Positions 60,831-64,000 of a stretch of 64,000 bases of DNA are shown here, in pieces (the first letter of the stretch is position 1; the number at the start of each line of letters is the position of its first letter). Origin of the DNA: Chionis minor. Lineage: Eukaryota > Chordata > Aves > Charadriiformes > Chionididae. Made by a program: the position numbers and the translations under genes. The notes below the pieces were generated by a model. That model was not told the origin of the DNA. It saw only the letters and a program-made list of their open reading frames with translations, and ran no database searches. Where the stretch lies: assembly GCA_013398295.1 (NCBI GenBank), contig VZSF01001524.1:1335186-1399185 (forward strand). Reading direction: 5' to 3'.

Positions 60831-63800
60831 TTTTCTAGGCAATCTGTTACACTTCTACCTTTTCCTTAAAATTAGAAAGGACTTTTCAAAATGCCTATCC
60901 TAAACAGCTCTCATTTCAGTTTAAGCCAGTGACTCCTTGTTGTTTCCACCAAAGGCAGAGAGAAAAAACATTTCTCCATGCAGTAACCTGTGATGAAAGA
61001 TCATGTCTGACACTGAGGGTACCTGCCTTTGAGTTGTCTGCTCAGTGTATATGCGTATATCTAAATACATTATGTCTTTTAAGGCATAATGACTGGGTAA
61101 GTGTTCCACTTGAGGAGTACGTGTTGAAATCTACAGCAAGGGCTGTACAAAAGTTCCTTCCCAAATAAAACCATTATTTAGTGCTTAATTATTTGCTACC
61201 AATTTGAATTTTGAATAGATGATGCAGTTAAATATGGTCACACCCGATTCACAACATATGTGCCAGAACAAAAGTAAAACAATTAGTCCTTCTGTTCTAT
61301 TCACATCACATTTACTGCGGAGAAAAAGTTTCTTTCTTCATGCAGGAAGATTTCTAAAAGGGTTTCTTTTTCTCTCTAGCTGTGCCAACATTCCTTTCAC
61401 ATTAGAAAACTTGAAGAGATTTAAGCCCTCATTCAAAGCACGGTTTGTAGTACAAACATGCTACAGTTGTCAACACACAATGCAGACACACAAGGGGCAA
61501 AAATAGACTGAGCGGAGCAGCCGCTAGCCCGTATTGCTAAACTGCTTGTGGGAGGGGGGAATGAAACTATTTTTACGAACAGCCAGCCAAGCTCTCCGAA
61601 GTCTCAGAAAGTCTATATTTGGAGTAATTATATGACTATGTTACATCTTGGCTAATTACGGTGGTCATGTTAAATAATGAAATTATTCAGCCATTTCCCT
61701 TTGTGTGAGAAATGACCCCAAATGGTCACCCTGATCTGTTTCATACCAGTGGAGTGCAGCGGCACTACTTATTAAGATCATATGGGCAAATATTTTAAGT
61801 TCAGAGTAACTAGCTTTATACTGCAGTTCATTTTAAAGAAATAAACAAACTGCAGTAATTCCTCAAATTTTTTGTTCCACAAATGTTCTATAAAACTCTT
61901 GTTATATCCGGGCTCATACAACATAATTTTAGAAGCTGGCAAAGGAAATAAGCGTTAGAAAAGTGAATCACTCTTCTGTACGATTCACGGTGTAAAATGT
62001 GGTAAAGCTAGTGTTGTCTATAGGATTTAAGATATATACTCAATAATAAAAAAGTTCTATCTCTATAAAATACAGTTTACCTCAGCACACTTTTGCTTCA
62101 TCTACTTCCACAGGTTAGCTTTATAACACAACCAAGGAGACACGAGTTATTATTGAAATTCCACCTGTCCCCAGTGGTATGTACCCAAAGCTGATGCCAA
62201 GTCTAGCGTGATGTCAAAATGAATTCACTCACACAGGAGCAGAATTAGCCTAACTGTGCAAGAGTTTGATATTATCCAGACACTCTAAGAAAAAGGAGAA
62301 AAGCTAAAACGGGCTGAATTTTGATGAGGGAAAATATTATGCAAAAATGAGATGCTAAGATTTCTGCTGAATATTCATCTCTGAAAATTATTTTGTTAGC
62401 CTTCTCATTTAGTGCTTAGGTGCGCTGGGGCACTGTTATGCAAGGGGATGACAGTAGTATATATACAAGACTATCTTGTTGCATCCTAATTGAACAATAC
62501 AATAAACTCCAAGTACTTATGCACATCGTTGGAGAGAATATTCATGGGTCAGCTCCTGGAAGCCTTGCCTTCAAAGACAACAGAATAAAATCAGAATCAG
62601 ATAAGTGTATTTCAGTGCCAGTCTCAAGCTGGTTCTCTAAGAGAACAAAAAATCTCCTTTCTTTACTTGTTTGCAGGTGGCTGTACATATTAGGTTTTAA
62701 GCTCTTTGAGTTTTTGTGTAGGCTATTTTTTGCATAGCATGTCTGAAATCAGAACCGTTTGGAACAGAGTCCTGGGTTAGATTTTTTAAGATTCCTTAGA
62801 TTTATCCTTAAAAAAAAAAAAGAAAAAAGTAGGTTATCTGGCAGAGTGGGATCTGAAATTGAGCAGTGTTTTTTTAAGAAACATTTGGAATTCAGTATCC
62901 TTTAAAGTAATATTTCCTGTAAGTGGAATTTTGTCTTCAAGAGGCAGCCCATAAAGTTTTCTACTGATTCAGGATGCCAGGTCCTTCTAAATGTCAGCGT
63001 CCTCCTCTTCCTCCTGCAGTTGCTGCTCAGTAACATTGGCTGTCAGCTCCCTCCAGTCCCATTCAGAAAGGAGCTCAGGCTCTGCAGACTTAGCAAGTCA
63101 TCCCCTAAAGTCCCTGGCGGGTGAAATCCACCTCCCCTGGGAAAATGTCACACTGTATGGGCGAGGGGACACTGAAGGGACAGATTACAAGGGAAACGCA
63201 GGTGTAATTGGGGAAAATTGCTTTGTGTGTGTGAGAGATGAGGAAATCAAAGGTAGAAATACATCAGGATGAGATTGAAGGGATTTATGAAGTATAGTAG
63301 AAAATGTGACCAGATTTTGAAGAGGGTACAGCCTCTCTTTTACCTAATGGCAATTGTTTAGTAATTAAGGGACCAGTGAGGGTATTCACCAGTAATACAA
63401 GTGCCTACAGTACACTTTTTTGTAGCTACAGTGCCTAATATTAGTGGAGAAATAGGTAACTAACTCATGGAAAGGCTGGAAATAACATGATGTACGCAAG
63501 TCTTTTGCAAGACACAAAAGATTGTCACCACTGAATGATTTATTGGACAATTTCTGTAGCCTATTGTTTTGCATTCAATTGCTAAGTCATCCCTTTTAGT
63601 GTCCATGAGGTTTATTAAAGTCAGAGCTTCTTTCTGGTGTCATATTGCAATTGAATTGCTCAGTGTAATAGTTAACATACAGCTCATGAATGGATATTTT
63701 TCACCTGAAAGATATTAGGCGAGGATAGTCAATATTAACATGGACAGATTTATCAAGAGGATACAGGACAAAAAAAGGAAAGAAAAAAATTTAATTAAAA

Positions 63801-64000
63801 GCTCCAGTATTCCTCGGGAGATAAATCTGGAATGGCTAAACACATCTGGTGATTGTGGTAGCATTTTGCTAAACAACGTCTAGAGTTCCTTTAGTGCTCA
63901 GATTGGCCAGACATGGTTGTTCCTTGAGAACATAAAATTCATATGCCTAAATATTGGAACCATATTGTAATTAAAACTAGTGCTTTATTAATAGGTGGTT
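60831..64000. other. Intergenic, no gene recognised
   Basis: AT-rich DNA to the end of the window. The stretch 61560-61790 has the look of a conserved non-coding element (see findings). An A-rich run lies at 62810-62827. No coding region or young repeat supported. Confidence 0.5.

Overview
The window is vertebrate nuclear DNA, almost certainly from a bird. It carries two intact multi-exon genes with canonical splice sites, many 3' fragments of CR1 non-LTR retrotransposons (the dominant avian repeat), and a solo LTR of a type I recognise from bird genomes. The LTR type suggests Neoaves more than a galliform, but the sequence does not settle the species.

Layout. (1) 1-30584, + strand: LTN1 (listerin), the RING E3 ubiquitin ligase of ribosome-associated quality control. 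I placed 29 consecutive coding exons (exons 2-30); joined, they give one open frame of 1,756 residues ending in the C-terminal RING. Exon 1 (start codon and about 14 residues) lies upstream of the window. Its introns hold the solo LTR, a sense CR1, an ancient CR1 and an antisense CR1. (2) About 30.6-36.4 kb: LTN1 3' UTR and the gap between convergent genes, with a 1.28-kb CR1 fragment. (3) 36426-41298, - strand: N6AMT1 (HEMK2/KMT9 catalytic subunit), six exons, 231 residues, with a CpG-rich promoter that contains a short N gap between G-runs. (4) 41.6-64 kb: AT-rich intergenic DNA with no gene I can recognise. It holds young CR1 fragments, at least two ancient CR1 remnants, an unclassified GC-rich segment with two long open frames, and stretches that look like candidate conserved non-coding elements.

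The two genes are tail-to-tail. Both products act at the end of translation: LTN1 ubiquitylates nascent chains stuck on 60S subunits, and N6AMT1-TRMT112 methylates the GGQ glutamine of release factor eRF1. Nothing in the sequence shows co-regulation.

I found no convincing new biological system. The observations most worth checking are a GC-AG intron in LTN1, a polyadenylation hexamer abutting the LTN1 stop codon, two candidate alternative LTN1 exons, a C-terminal extension of N6AMT1, the unclassified GC-rich segment at 58.6-60.8 kb, and a candidate regulatory element with inverted homeodomain-like sites near 53.7 kb.
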